A stretch of 64,000 nucleotides of DNA, from contig JAFCMP010000157.1 of assembly GCA_017506865.1 (NCBI GenBank), positions 620,001-684,000 on the forward strand, given 5' to 3'. The notes below the pieces were generated by a model. That model did not search any database. It was not told the origin of the DNA and saw nothing but the letters and a program-made list of their open reading frames with translations. This stretch comes from Tribonema minus. Lineage: Eukaryota > Sar > Xanthophyceae > Tribonematales > Tribonemataceae. Made by a program: the position numbers and the translations under genes. Positions 22,701 to 34,100 of this stretch are shown here, piece after piece (positions within the stretch are counted from its first letter, which is position 1; every line of letters begins with the position of its first letter).

Positions 22701-25700
22701 GGCGGATTCTTCTGTAGGAGTACTTCAAATGCAAGTTATAGAAAACGTACATGTATATTCTGGTTCTCGTGCTGACTATGTATGCGCCAGTTGTATCTGT
22801 GGCAGGGCTGCATTGCAACAAAAGGCAGCTTGCCTATGTGGTGATCTTCAAGCTTGACGGTTTGAATTCACCCTTTCCCTACATAGTCCTCCCAAAGCTG
22901 CCCCACGTTCATGGCATCCCTTATAAAGACAAGGTGATGCTTGTGTGCACTGCTGCAGCGAGTGCCTCAAATGGTAGCATTTAAAATGAGACCGCAGAAG
23001 TGTTGCCGAATGCAGCATTTGACGTGAAAAAATATCAATGGCTCTTGCAGCGCCGCTAAGCTAAGTGGTAGGTTAACTAATCAGGCCTCAGTTAAGACAC
23101 TTCTGGCACACAGAGACAAGACGCATGACACACGCGCTGCCTGCGTCAACCAAAATTTTGACTTGGTTTGTGCGCCAGAACGGATGCAACAGGTGCTCAG
23201 GCACAAGGCCGTGACGTGCGTCGTGGGGCTTGCGTAATATCTGAGTCACTTGACTCATGACATAGACTCGAATCCAACAACCCGCAGCAGCATTTGTAAG
23301 CAATCAAGTCAGCTGTGACTCATCATCCAGACTCTGACTGCGACTCATGCGCGCACTCACCGGCCGAACCGCAGCAGCGTCGTCAGCTTGAGCAGCTCGC
23401 TCTCAAATTCAAAGAACATATACTCCCAGGGCATGCTCGCCATGAAGTCCCAGAAGAACCACGTGACGAGGTAGTGCCGGGCGATTTCACGACGCGTCGT
23501 GACGAACGAGCCATCCGACAGCCAAACCGCCAGGTTGAACTGAACGGTCATGTCAGTCCAGAAGATGATGTATGCGGTGCTGCAGGCAGGTAGGTAGGTA
23601 TGCAGTGCAGCGGATGCATGGTACAGCGGTGACAGACAGACAAACTGATAATTGAGACAGTCTCGCTGGGATTGGGGTTTATACTGGGAGCGATTTCACG
23701 CCGCGTCATGAGGAATGAGGCATGCGACAGCCATACCGCCAGGTTGAACTGAACGGTCATGTCGGTCCAGAATATGATGTATGCAGTGCTGCGGGCAGGT
23801 GGGTAGGTATGTAGTACGCGGTCAAGCCGCGACAGACAGACAAACTGATAAGTGAGACAGCCTCACTGGAATTGGGATAAATACTGGGAGCGATGTCACG
23901 ACACATTGTGAGGAACGAGCCATCTGACAGCCAGACCGTCAGGTCGAGCTGTCCGGTCATGTCGGTCCAGAAGATGATGAACACGGTGCTGCTGGCAGGT
24001 AGGTAGTTGGTGCACAGCTCAGCTCATGTTGAGGTTGAGTCCTATTGGGCACTGACATGGCTGGCAGTGCTCACGTTCTGCCTCCTGGTTCTCAATGATT
24101 ACTTTCAGCAGATAATGCACTGGCCGCGAGTTTTTCGTCTGTGTGGGTCGCTTGGCTAACAATTGTCATGTCTGCCAAGGTGGTCAGCTCTACGCTCTCA
24201 GGTAGGTAGGCAGTGCAGAGGGTACGTGGTTAGCAATGACGGCCAGAAAAACAAACAAGAGACACAGATTTACGGGAGCTGAGCCAGAAACTCAACGTTT
24301 TTCAGCATGGCACAAATAGAGCCAGAAACCAGGAACTAGCCAAGGGCCACTGTGACGGCGAGAGCCAAGTGTCACGTCCACCACTCGGTCTGACATCGCA
24401 CCCTTTCAACCACCCCAGCAAGTTTGGTGCGCGCTGTGCGCGAGGTGATCTCAAAGTGTCATGTGGCACGTGCCAGTGATCAGGCAGGCTGATACGTTCA
24501 GAGTTGTGCGGGCGCTGGTTGAAAGGCGTCGTCTGCAAAGTTTGCAAAAGCAGGCAACTCGAAAAGCGGCAACAGTATTTGTCCGCCATACCTTCATGCA
24601 GACCTTAATCAGGTAAACTTTGACACTCACGCAAGCAAAGCGACGATTCGGAGCGTTGCTGCTCGTAACACCGTGCTCTCATCACCAGTGCTCTGTCCCG
24701 CAAGGCTATATAAGACAAATCTTTTCAACGGTTGCTGAACTAGTTGTTATTGACTGTTCACATTGTGCTTCCCGTAGGAATTGAATTCGCGTTCAAGGCC
24801 TTATTAGCCACACAAGTGTGCAGCTTAAACCACTCAGCTGTCAGACTTACTTCGCAACTACTGACATCTCAGCTTCCATGTTCACTGCGGTGACAGCGGT
24901 GGTGTCTCCCATGGAGATTGCGGTCGTGTGGTCTAGATCATCAGCTTGGCAAAAAAAAAACTCTTTAGTAGTATATGATACTAATACCTGAGGTAGATGT
25001 ATTATTGACAAATGTCAACTTACATGTTCATTGCGATAATGACGGCGCTGTCTCCCATGAACAACGTCTTCGTGTCGTTGCTGCTCTGCCACGCCAGGTT
25101 GACAGGTATTGCAAAGCATATCATCAGGGTGACCAGCAGCACCACTATCGTCCAGGTCAGGTGCAGGCGGCTGCAGCAACAAGCAGCAGTTCATGCACAA
25201 GAAGAATCAATCGAGGCGCACCACTATTGTCCAGGTCAGGTGCAGGCAGCTGCAGCAACAAGCAGCAGTTCATGAACAACAACAATACATAGCCATCAGC
25301 CAACAAATACCTGAGCAGATAATCGATGGAGCATCAGTGGTTGTGATTGATCGTATGCTCACGACGAGAGGACCTGCAGCAGGCAGTTGTGACGTCAGAA
25401 AGTAGAACAGATGTCCGGTGTCATGAGGGCATCAAGCAGCACTTGGGTTAAGGTTAAAGGCAAGTAAACCTTAACCCCCACCCAGCAATCAAGCCAGGTG
25501 CAGGCGGCTGCAGCTGCAGCAGGTTGTTCTACGCGGGCTTCTGTTTGTGAACACAATCATCTGAAGGCTTTACCACTTTGGCAAACTATATCATCATAGT
25601 TATCATGAGGCGTCCTGCTGTGCTGTTGGGTCTACTTTGCCAAGGCGGCGACACCAGCAGCACTGCTTACTGTAAGGCATCAGATGATAACAAAATCACA

Positions 25701-28700
25701 TGAAGGCCATCAAACTCCATGTGCTTGCAAATACCTTTCCAGCCAACTCTGCACTTGATGAAATGTCAAAGCCCCTTGTTCAGAAAAAAAATTGTACCCT
25801 AAGCCTTACTCTTATCTGACTACCCTTTTGACCTGGCTCTGGAGGGTAAGCGGTATTTACTGCGTAGAGTTGCCACCTTCAACTACCAGGGTGCAAGATG
25901 CACGGGCTGATGCCCTTGAAAGATGTCGGAACTCACCAACGCCTCATGCCTAACCCTCACCCTCCCACTACTCTATTGCTAGCCGACCCCTGACTAATTG
26001 CTTGCTAGCCAATCCCTGTCCAATTGCCTCAAGCTGGCCCAAAACAACGGCACAGCACTGCTCAGCGCAACTCACGCCCTGCCGGGGTCAAAGACACAAG
26101 AGCTGAATTCAAGGGCAAGCAGCACTGCTCAGAAGCAGCACTGATCAGAAGCAGCACTGCTCAGAAGCGAGGCTCATCTGCCGGGGTCATAGACATGAGG
26201 GCTGATGCCCTTGACGTTGAACTAGGTACCTCAACCTGGCCCAAAACAACGGTACGCAGTACTGCTCAGAAACAAGACTCACCTGCCGGGATCAAAGACG
26301 TAAGGGCTGATGCCCTTGGCAGGCCTAAGGAACACGCGCGCGTGTGCGACATTGCCGCGGATGTCTGACTCGAAGGCGCGCCGCATGTGGCTGTAGGGCC
26401 CCGTCATGTGCGTCGCGCCGGCGACTTCCTGAGTGCGTGTGTGGATGGATAAATTTATGAAGGGGGTTTTAGGGGAGGGGGGGGGGGTGACGATGTGAGC
26501 AGCTTGAAATGGGGGTACGCCTACACGTGTGTTGATGGGTGAAATAATGAAGGGGGATTGGGGGGGGGGGGGGGGATCTGAGCAGCTTAAAATGCGTGTG
26601 CCATGATGATCTGGGCACTGAGAATTCGTTGTGTGCATCACACCGGCGACCTCCTGAATGCATGAATGAATTGAATGAGTTGAGGCTCGTGCGAGGGACA
26701 CCAAGCAGCTGAAATTGGTGTGCGGCGGAGAATTGAGGATCAAGACCCCATCACGAGTTGCATCGGCGCCCTGCAAAATGAATGAATGAATGAATTGAAT
26801 CAATGATTAATGAATGAATGAAAAGCTCGAGTGTGGCGTACGGCAAGGGGACTGAGCACTGAGCAAATGGTCAAGCACAGAGAGCGCTCCACTTCAAGTA
26901 CTATCTGAGTTTGAACTGCACATCACTTGGTGAAAAATTCTGAGAGTGAATCGGCCGCTTCCATTGCTCATGAGACCTTCCCGTCAGCACAGCGACCTTT
27001 GACACATGCGCGGCCCGACCTTACTGCACCACTTGGTAACACCATTACAATGTGAGGTTGCGTAATCCAACATGCAGTACACTCAAAGTATGAGGCGGTT
27101 CTCATTAGTGACCGTGGTGGGCAGCACTCGGTATTTCTGCGTCCACGCTAACTTAGTCTTTCTTATTTCTGTGTCATCTGTGTTTTGCGCTCAGGTCACA
27201 CCACCTGCCAGTACTCTGCTGTTTGGCTGGAAGCACCAGACTGAGGCACTGACTTGGGAGTGCGGCAGATCTCGATTCATGGTGGTTGTCGGTGAGCATT
27301 GCAGCTTTTGTGGCAAGGTAGTCTATGAACTAATTAGATGAGTTGATGCTGACTATGTGTAATTTCTGCGCCTGAGCAGGATCTCAGCAAAGAGCAAGTC
27401 ACCACAGCAGCGAGCTACGTCAATTACAAATGCTGACAACAACACACACTACACCTCATCGGTGATCGACTTGAGCAGCAAGTTGAACTTGGCCGCCTCT
27501 GCCGCCGACTGATGCATCAGCAGCAGAAAGTACTTAATTGGAGAAAAAGGTTCGTTCAATTTTGCATGCCGACGAGCACATACCTCTTCGGTGATCGACT
27601 TGAGAAGCGACTTGGCCGCCTCCGCCGCCGTCTGATGCATTGGCAGCAGGAAGTACTTCGAAGTGATGCATCAGCAGCAACAAGTAATTCATTTTAGGAA
27701 AAAGGAGTTCGTTCAGTTATTCATGCTGACGAGCACATACCTCCTCAGTGATAGACTTCAGCAGCGACTTGGCCGCCTCCGCCGCCGACTGGTGCTCCTC
27801 CTTGGAGAACTGCTTGGCGTCCTTGACGGAATTGTTCATGTTCACTTTGGCGCGCAGCTGCATCAACTTGCTGTTCAGCGCGAGCTCGTCCGCTGGGCGG
27901 TCCTTGTAGTGCTCCTGCAGGAATTAGTTTGGCGGATACTTCATGAAATTTGTGTGGGGAACTGCATCGAAGTCATCGGCTGGGCTGTCTTCCCAGTGCT
28001 CCGGCAGCAATTTCTCAAAAGTTTCATGTTATATAATGGCAAATACACTCATTGGCGCATTGTGTTGCTGGGCGGCCCTTGTAGTGCTCCTGCAGGAAAT
28101 TTCCGAATGATTCTTGGAATTGGGGCGGGGATAAAATTCAAGTTGCTGGCTGGGCGCCGGCTCATTCTCTGGGCAATCTTCTCAGTGCTCCAGCAGCAGC
28201 TTTCCAAAAACCTCATGGTTTTAGATGGCAAATTTACATGTGGGCATTGTGTTGCTGTTGAGTGTGAGCTTGTCTTTTGTTGCAGTTTTCACCTAAGCAT
28301 GATGCACGTCGGCCGCTATGTGCAGAATGGGCGTGTGCACCGACAGACACAATGCTGTACACGAGAGCCAGAATGCGTTGGTGGAATTTGAAGTTGCTGG
28401 CACACGCACCACACAACAAACTTGCGGTTGCCGCTATTCTCTGTCAGAGTCACCTTACTAGAGCACAAGTGCCACACACCAAAGTTGTGGTCGCCACTAT
28501 TTTCTGTCAGAGTCATCTCACTTCACACCGTGTACATTGCAATGTACATATATTCACTATGATCTTCTTTCTACAAAGCAAGAGGCTGGCTGTATGCTGT
28601 GTGCCTGCCGTGAAGCCTTGCACATGACTTACCCTAACCCTTACCCTAACCCTGACCCTAACCCTGACCCTAACCCTAAGTCGAAGCGCCAGCCCCCAAG

Positions 28701-30259
28701 TACCCGTCCTGCCACACTGCCATGTGCAATGCTCTGTTGTAACATATTGCGAGCGTCCAAACTATCGTTGCAGCACCAGCGCCCAAGCTCTCTGGACACG
28801 GTGCAGACTAGGTTTCTGCATAGGGTGTGCATCCTATGAACACACGGAACACCTGGCCTCTGGGGCGTTCATGAAGAAGAAGAAGATAAATCTACAAGTA
28901 CTACTACCTATAGTGTGGCATCAGCTAGAGCACAACAGTGCCATAGCAAGTTTGCCAACCCCGGGGAAATTTTGCTCTGGGCAAGCTGCAGATTGAGATC
29001 CGCAGCTTGTTGCAAGCAAACCGTATGGATGATGGCGTCTATCATGATAACTTGTGAGTGAGTGTTAGCACGAGGGCGTGCACTTTACTTCAAGTTGAAG
29101 ATAGTACTTCCACAGTTCGCCTTGTTGATTCGCTAAACTGACAGCTGGCCACTCTGTAATGGGCCAGGGAGGGTACATAGGCATGCAGACAACATGGTGT
29201 TGCTTTTCTGTGGCATCTGAGCAACACATTGCCGACCTTCACTTGCACGGCTTAGAAAACATTCAGGCTCTCTGATGGCACGCCGTCAAGAACACTTCAT
29301 GAGTCAGTTGAAGAAAGAGCACCTCCTACTCATTTGCGAATTTACGGCACGGGCAGAGATGCTTTAACGCGCTGAAATACTTGCGTATGCTATGGCTTAT
29401 AGTGCCGCTCTGCCGTCAATGCTGACCTTCAGACTTTCAGAGCGGTACGACGTCATGATGACCATAGATGCAGAAAACCACACGTGATTACGACTAGTCT
29501 GTGTGAGCCGCCAATGCGAGCACTATGAGCATCAGCCTGCATCAGCATGCTCATGCATACCTGCAGTGCTGGATTGCGCTCTATGAATCAAGCCACTTCC
29601 ACCGGAGCTACTACCTATCATGCTATCGGAGACCAGTTGGTGACCAGCGGCATACACCAGCGCTTGGAGACTCATACACTTGCACAGTGCATATTCGTGC
29701 ACAATCTTTCTGCTTGCAGATGCAGCTGTCTGAGGCACATAGTTCGGAAAAGCTGAGCTACCTCAACTGCAACATACCAGCAGCAAGTCATGCAGCTGAC
29801 CAGGCTCAGTGCTCGCTCCCCTTTCCATGCACGGCAATGAAGCAGGCAGCCATACTTTCTTCAAGCCATGAGTAAATTCGTTCAGCACACTGCACCAAAG
29901 GGTAGCATGCCGGTCATATTGAAATGGTGTGTTTACACTGCTCCTTAGGTCGTGCAAATGCGTTGCACAGAGGTTATTCTGGCACAATACCTCCTGTTTG
30001 AATGAAAAGACTGGCTGCGAGTCGATACCGCACAAGAACAGCTGGAGTGCTCGGAGCGGGCTACCCAAGCGAGCAGCTGACTTACTTGACCCATCCACCC
30101 TTGATTTAGCATCGACCCCAGCCAAGACCGGCGCTCCTTTGGCTTGCCGTCCTCTCCCGACTTCTCCTCGCCATCGTCAGCCGCTTTATCAGGTGCATCG
30201 TCCAGGGGCGGTGGATGCTCCGACATGTTGTTCATGCCTTCCTCGGTCGCCTCTATCAT
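19733..30259 (-). CDS. Channel B: tail-less six-TM potassium channel paralog (truncated, possible pseudogene)
   Basis: Paralog of channel A with the same exon plan but without C-linker and cNBD. Exons: 30086-30259, 27741-27914, 26283-26428, 25024-25170, 23361-23579, 22334-22596, 21047-21086, and a last piece from 19940 to a stop at 19733. All junction phases agree, giving 456 codons. S1 exon RLHLTWTIVVLLVTLMICF, S2-S3 with FWTDM and FFWDFM, S5 with LPLVLHVMGCGLFIV, and filter IGYGDVELVTFAERG are intact. S4 reads LLKLTTLLRFGR, so one of the four charges is lost. The S6 region exists only as three tandem copies of its 5' half (20236-20250, 20035-20110, 19870-19940), and nothing from the second half of S6 onward is seen down to 12.5 kb. 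The remaining 3' end may have been deleted. It may make a short pore subunit or nothing. Start is ATG 30259; an upstream ATG at about 30348 opens a short frame that stops at the same place. Confidence 0.7.
19870..20260 (-). repeat. Three tandem copies of the 5' half of the channel B S6 exon
   Basis: Copies near 20200-20260, 20035-20110 and 19870-19945 each contain acceptor-side sequence and codons like YAIACMLVGASLYAYHIGAL. In the other channels such 5' copies precede an intact exon; here the intact exon is missing. Confidence 0.75.
21830..22333 (-). repeat. Downstream echoes of channel B S5/pore exon
   Basis: At least three decayed copies of the 3' end of exon 22334-22596 (codons around SDFLQWVYGIYWAAMTV and the GTGGGT donor), at about 21840-21990, 21990-22080 and 22180-22270, all downstream of it in transcription. 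Confidence 0.75.
23690..23995 (-). repeat. Upstream echoes of channel B S2-S4 exon
   Basis: Two copies (about 23690-23785 and 23885-23995) of the acceptor and first third of exon 23361-23579 (codons FWTDMTVQFNLAVWLSHASF or close), truncated after the RREIAP codons, both upstream of the intact exon. Confidence 0.8.
25205..25530 (-). repeat. Upstream echoes of channel B S1 exon
   Basis: Copies of the acceptor and first 30 bases of exon 25024-25170 (GTGCAGGCGGCTGCAGCAAC motif and its variants) near 25215-25275 and 25495-25530. Confidence 0.7.
25885..26215 (-). repeat. Downstream echoes of channel B exon 3
   Basis: Three decayed copies of the 3' end of exon 26283-26428 (GGGCTGATGCCCTTG and the CTGCCGGG donor side) near 25890-25940, 26075-26120 and 26170-26215, downstream of it. 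Confidence 0.7.
26470..26825. repeat. G-runs and GAAT microsatellite
   Basis: Two poly-G tracts (26478-26487, 26560-26575) followed by decayed copies of the acceptor side of exon 3 of channel B (CGGCGACCTCCTGAATG) and a GAAT microsatellite at 26775-26822. Confidence 0.6.
27450..27660 (-). repeat. Downstream echoes of channel B exon 2
   Basis: Two copies (about 27456-27520 and 27581-27655) of the 3' end of exon 27741-27914 (codons SAAEAAKSLLKSITEEV) with donor-side bases. One keeps GTATGT. Confidence 0.8.
27960..28205 (-). repeat. Upstream echoes of channel B exon 2
   Basis: Three copies of the acceptor and first bases of exon 27741-27914 (CCTGCAGGAGCACTACAAGG and variants) near 27965-28010, 28065-28105 and 28150-28205. 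Together with the downstream set this exon shows both halves of the polarity rule. Confidence 0.7.
28627..28682. repeat. Interstitial telomere-type repeats in channel B intron 1
   Basis: About nine CCCTAA/CCCTGA-like units, C-rich on the plus strand. Confidence 0.8.
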
Positions 30260-31138
30260 TTCGCTCCCGTCTGCACGAGCGCACCCAGCGCTTGCCTGTC
30301 CAGCACTGCTTGTTTAGCCACAGCCTGCTCGATCCTCGGTGCGTCCATGCTTCCGCGGCGCATTCCGAGTTTTTTTTTGCGCCGCGAGGCCGCCGTTGCG
30401 GACTTTGCCCCCCACCCATCCCCCCCATGACATCACCCCATGAGCTTGCTACATATAGCTAAGCGAGCGGCGTTGCCATCTCTTCCGACTCCGCATGGCT
30501 TTCTTGAGAAAAAAAATTGGCCAACTGCAACAGCATGTGCGCTGTCACTTGCACCATCTATGATGTCAACATTTGCCTGAAGCACCACTACTGTGCTGAT
30601 CTGTTGCGTCGAACCTTCGGCAATGAACAGCATACCACTGCACTGGATCCAATGCTGTATACACAGCAGCTTTGAGCGCGGGATTTTCCCTTCCTGTGCC
30701 GCTTTTCACTTGACATGATTGTCCAATGTAAGTCTGGGTCCCGTCGCCTCCAGCACAACCATCGACCAAAGCTGCAAAAACTACAGAATTGGTCACAAAC
30801 AATATAACATGTTTCAAGCTCTAGAGGCTGCTACTCCATCAGGTTGCAACTCCAAAAAAAAAACCCGCTCTCTCGGGAGGGAGGGGGGGGCAAAGGCAAG
30901 GACCCCCCCCTTTCCTCCTCGTCTTCATCTGTGAAGCAGATGATCTGATCACTTTTTAAGCCACCAGCTGCATAGTTTGGTGCACACAGGCACACACACA
31001 GAGCTCTTGGGAGGCTTTGGCTGGTGTGAGGTCGCTCTGCATTTACCGATCCGCAGCAGGCAGCAGCAACGCGCCATCGGCACGCACGTCAAGCACGCGC
31101 AAAATTGCCGCGCTGTACGCATTTGCCGCTGGCAACAA
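30260..31138. promoter_or_regulatory. Shared head-to-head upstream region of channel B and the STI1-domain gene
   Basis: About 880 bases between the two divergent starts. It includes a possible upstream frame of channel B (ATG near 30348), a GC-rich block at 30330-30430, and a G-run/C-run pair at 30886-30909. No TATA-type element was recognised with confidence. The divergent layout suggests shared control, which is an inference. Confidence 0.4.
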
Positions 31139-34100
31139 ATGGAGCAGCAGCATGAAGTGCTGGAAGTGGGCGACGAGGAAGCAGTGCGCAAGAGGCTGGC
31201 CGACAAGCTAAACATTTCAGCCTCCCAGCCTTCTGCTGCAAGTAGTGGTGGGGGATCAGCCAAAGCCAGCACTTTCGCCGCCGCAGCTTCAGCTAGCTCG
31301 GGAGATGGCGAGGACGAGGATGGGCCCAATATCATGGAGCAGATGATGGCGGAAGCGATGCAGGCGCAGTTTGAAAGGAAGGTCAGTTGCGTCTACTATA
31401 GCTGACCTCGCCTTTCGCCTTCAAAGTAATCATTTGCCGTCTCAAACTTTTCACTGATTTGTGCAACCCCTGGTGATTCATAGACCCGCCAGCGCCAAAC
31501 TCCCGGCACGCTTATTCTTACCAGATGCTCACTTCGTTGTTGGCGTTGTGCACAACTCGAACAAAGTGTATCAAGTTGTAGTTGGTGTTGTCTCATGACT
31601 GTCAGCACAGCCATAGCCAGAGGTGCAAACTGACATCTCCGGAAGTTTGTTTACTCGCGCGCGCTGTAGGTGCGTGCCGTCATGCGTAGACGAGCTGGTG
31701 TCTACCTAGTGCACGTTACTCAAGCACGCTTATTGTGCTTTTGACAGTTGCCTGCTCAGAGTGTTGCATGATCGCCGCATGCATGAAGTCGATGCACCAT
31801 TGTGATGTCGGAAAGCTTGGGGTCTGCGGTTTTCTGAGGACTTTTTAAGCAGCAGCATTCACGAAACTAACTGACATGCGTTGAAGGTGTTGCTCTTGCA
31901 CTTGCCGATCTGCCTCACTTGGCAATTGTCCTGTACTTTCGGGGTCAGGGTTATGGCTGAAATTAATGGGCACAACTATGCGTTGAACTAGCTTCCATGT
32001 GATGTGGAAGGCCTGCTGTGACTCTGACTGGTGCCTTCGGCCTGAGTTTTCAACCGAAGCACATATTTTCGCTCCGTGCACTCTTCTTTTCTGCAGCGCG
32101 CAGATCATCACTCTGTCTGGCGCTGTTGGCGCTCTACACCACTGTTGGTGCTGATGCATGTCTCAGCACAGAGCCCTGATAGTCACATGCATGCCGCATA
32201 TGAGGACTGACGGAGCACTGCAGCAAGAAAAACAAAAAGTGAAAAAAACACAGTACAGTACATAATGCATGCAAGTCAAATGGCAGAACGGCTTTATTCA
32301 TAAAGCTTCCGGTCCAGCAGCTGCACTCACCGCTCAACAAGCATTTTACCTAATGTGCCGATCCTTTGTCAAAGCATTCAATCACTGGAGTATGTGCACT
32401 GCGCTCACTGTTGAAGCTCGGCTGTGGGACGTCTGCGCTCAACACGCACATACTTACAGTATGTCCTGATTTTCAAAGCATGCAATCATTGGAGCACGTG
32501 CACTATCATCGTTGTCGGAAGCTCGGCTGCGGGACCTCCGCCGCAGGTCAAATGCCACTTCAAGTACTTGTGTGGCCAAAAAGCTATCAAAAGTGTCTAT
32601 TTTTGTGTATGTACATGCCCTATGCTCAATGTCGGAAGCTCGGCTGTGTGAGCCCTGCCGCAAGCAAAAAACTTGTACATGCCCTATGCTCAATGTCGGA
32701 AGCTCGGCTGTGTGAGCCCTGCCGCAAGCAAAAAACTTGTACTTTTGCATACATGCGCAGTGCTCAATGTCGGAAGCTCGGCTGTCTGAGCGCTGCTGCA
32801 GGCCAAAAACTTGTACTTTTGCATACAACTATGAACATAAGCGCAATGGGCAGCTGCATAAACACAATTCGCAAAGATATGTAACGAGCAGCTGCCGATG
32901 CGCTGATGATCCCGAGCCCATCCCCTCTCGGGGGTCCTGCTGGTACTTGTGCATACGCGCGCTGCGCTCAATGTGGGAAGCGCCGCTGTCTGAGCGCTGC
33001 TGCAGGCGGAGAAGCAGCGGCTGAAGACCGCCTTCGGCGACGGCCTCAAGGGCGGCCTGCAGAAGGGGTTCCTCTCCGGCGGCAAGAAGCCCGCGAAGAA
33101 GCGCGCTGCTGCCGCTGCCACCGCCGCGGCGCCGCCGAAGGCCACCGCAACAGCAAATAGTAACAACAACACGGCTCAGCAGCAGACTGCTGCTGCTGCC
33201 AGCAGTGCGCCGTCCTCCTCCATTCCGACGCTCACCGCCAAAACCCCCGCGCCAACACCGCTGGACGTGATCTCCGGCAGCGGCAGCAGCAGCGGCGGCA
33301 GCAGCACTCAGCGCGGCGTCGTCCTGCCGGAGGTGCAGGACGCAATGGCGGAGCAAGGGCGCGCGCTGCTGTCGAGCACCGATGCGTGGCTCACGCCAGC
33401 ATTGCTCAGCAAGATTGCGGCGCGCCCCGCGCTGGCGGCGGCGCTGCAGTCACCGCGCTTCACGCGCGCGCTGGAGCTCATGCGCGACGACCCGCGCGCG
33501 GCGATGGCGCTGTTTGGCGGCGACGCGGACGCGCGCGCGCTGTTCACGGAGCTGCTGGGGCTGCTGGGGACGCACTTCGAGGAGCTTGGCGCTCAGACCA
33601 GGTGAATTACGCAATTAAAAAATGCTTTGTGCATAGTTTTTGAAATATGTTGTTGAAGTAGAATGGCGCTGTTCGGCGGCGACGCGGACGCGCGCGCGCT
33701 GTTCACGGAGCTGCTGGGGCTGCTGGGGACGCACTTCGAGGAGCTCGGCGCTGAGAGCAGGTGCAAGTCTAGCTCTGAAGCACAGTCAAGCGATTGAAAA
33801 ACTGTGTGCATACTTCAAGATAGTGTTTGGGTAGAACGGCCGTGTTCGGCGGCGATGCGCAGGCTTGCGCGCTGTGCTGTTCATGAAGGCTAGGGCTTCA
33901 CAGATCGCTCTGTGATGAGGTCAGCGCCGATTCCAGGTGCGTCATGAAGCCTGCAACTCTCTTCAACTTTACTTGGCGGCGGTCAAAAGCGGAACGCCCG
34001 CAAGTCATAGATGAAACGCGCGATCCGCAATGGCTGTTTTCGGCAATGCGCGTGCTGCTCACAGAGCTTCTGGGGCTGCATGGTGCGCACTATGAGAAGC

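Noticed and set aside
27072..27341. 89-codon plus-strand frame from an ATG
   Set aside because: Lies in channel B intron 2 territory with no domain, no homolog in the window and chance-level length.
29525..29875. 116-codon plus-strand frame
   Set aside because: Overlaps an equally open minus frame in channel B intron 1; composition is not protein-like.
30977..31138. Upstream extension of STI1 exon 1 as N-terminus
   Set aside because: The frame is open but has no ATG before 31139 and its residues do not look like a transit peptide in this frame; kept only as a possibility.
32395..32995. CRISPR-like spaced repeats
   Set aside because: Repeats are imperfect, of unequal spacing, end at a splice acceptor of a eukaryotic gene and match the echo pattern.
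33308..33547. Minus-strand frame over STI1 gene exon 2
   Set aside because: Antisense shadow of a GC-rich exon; the plus frame carries the STI1 repeat and consistent splice phases.
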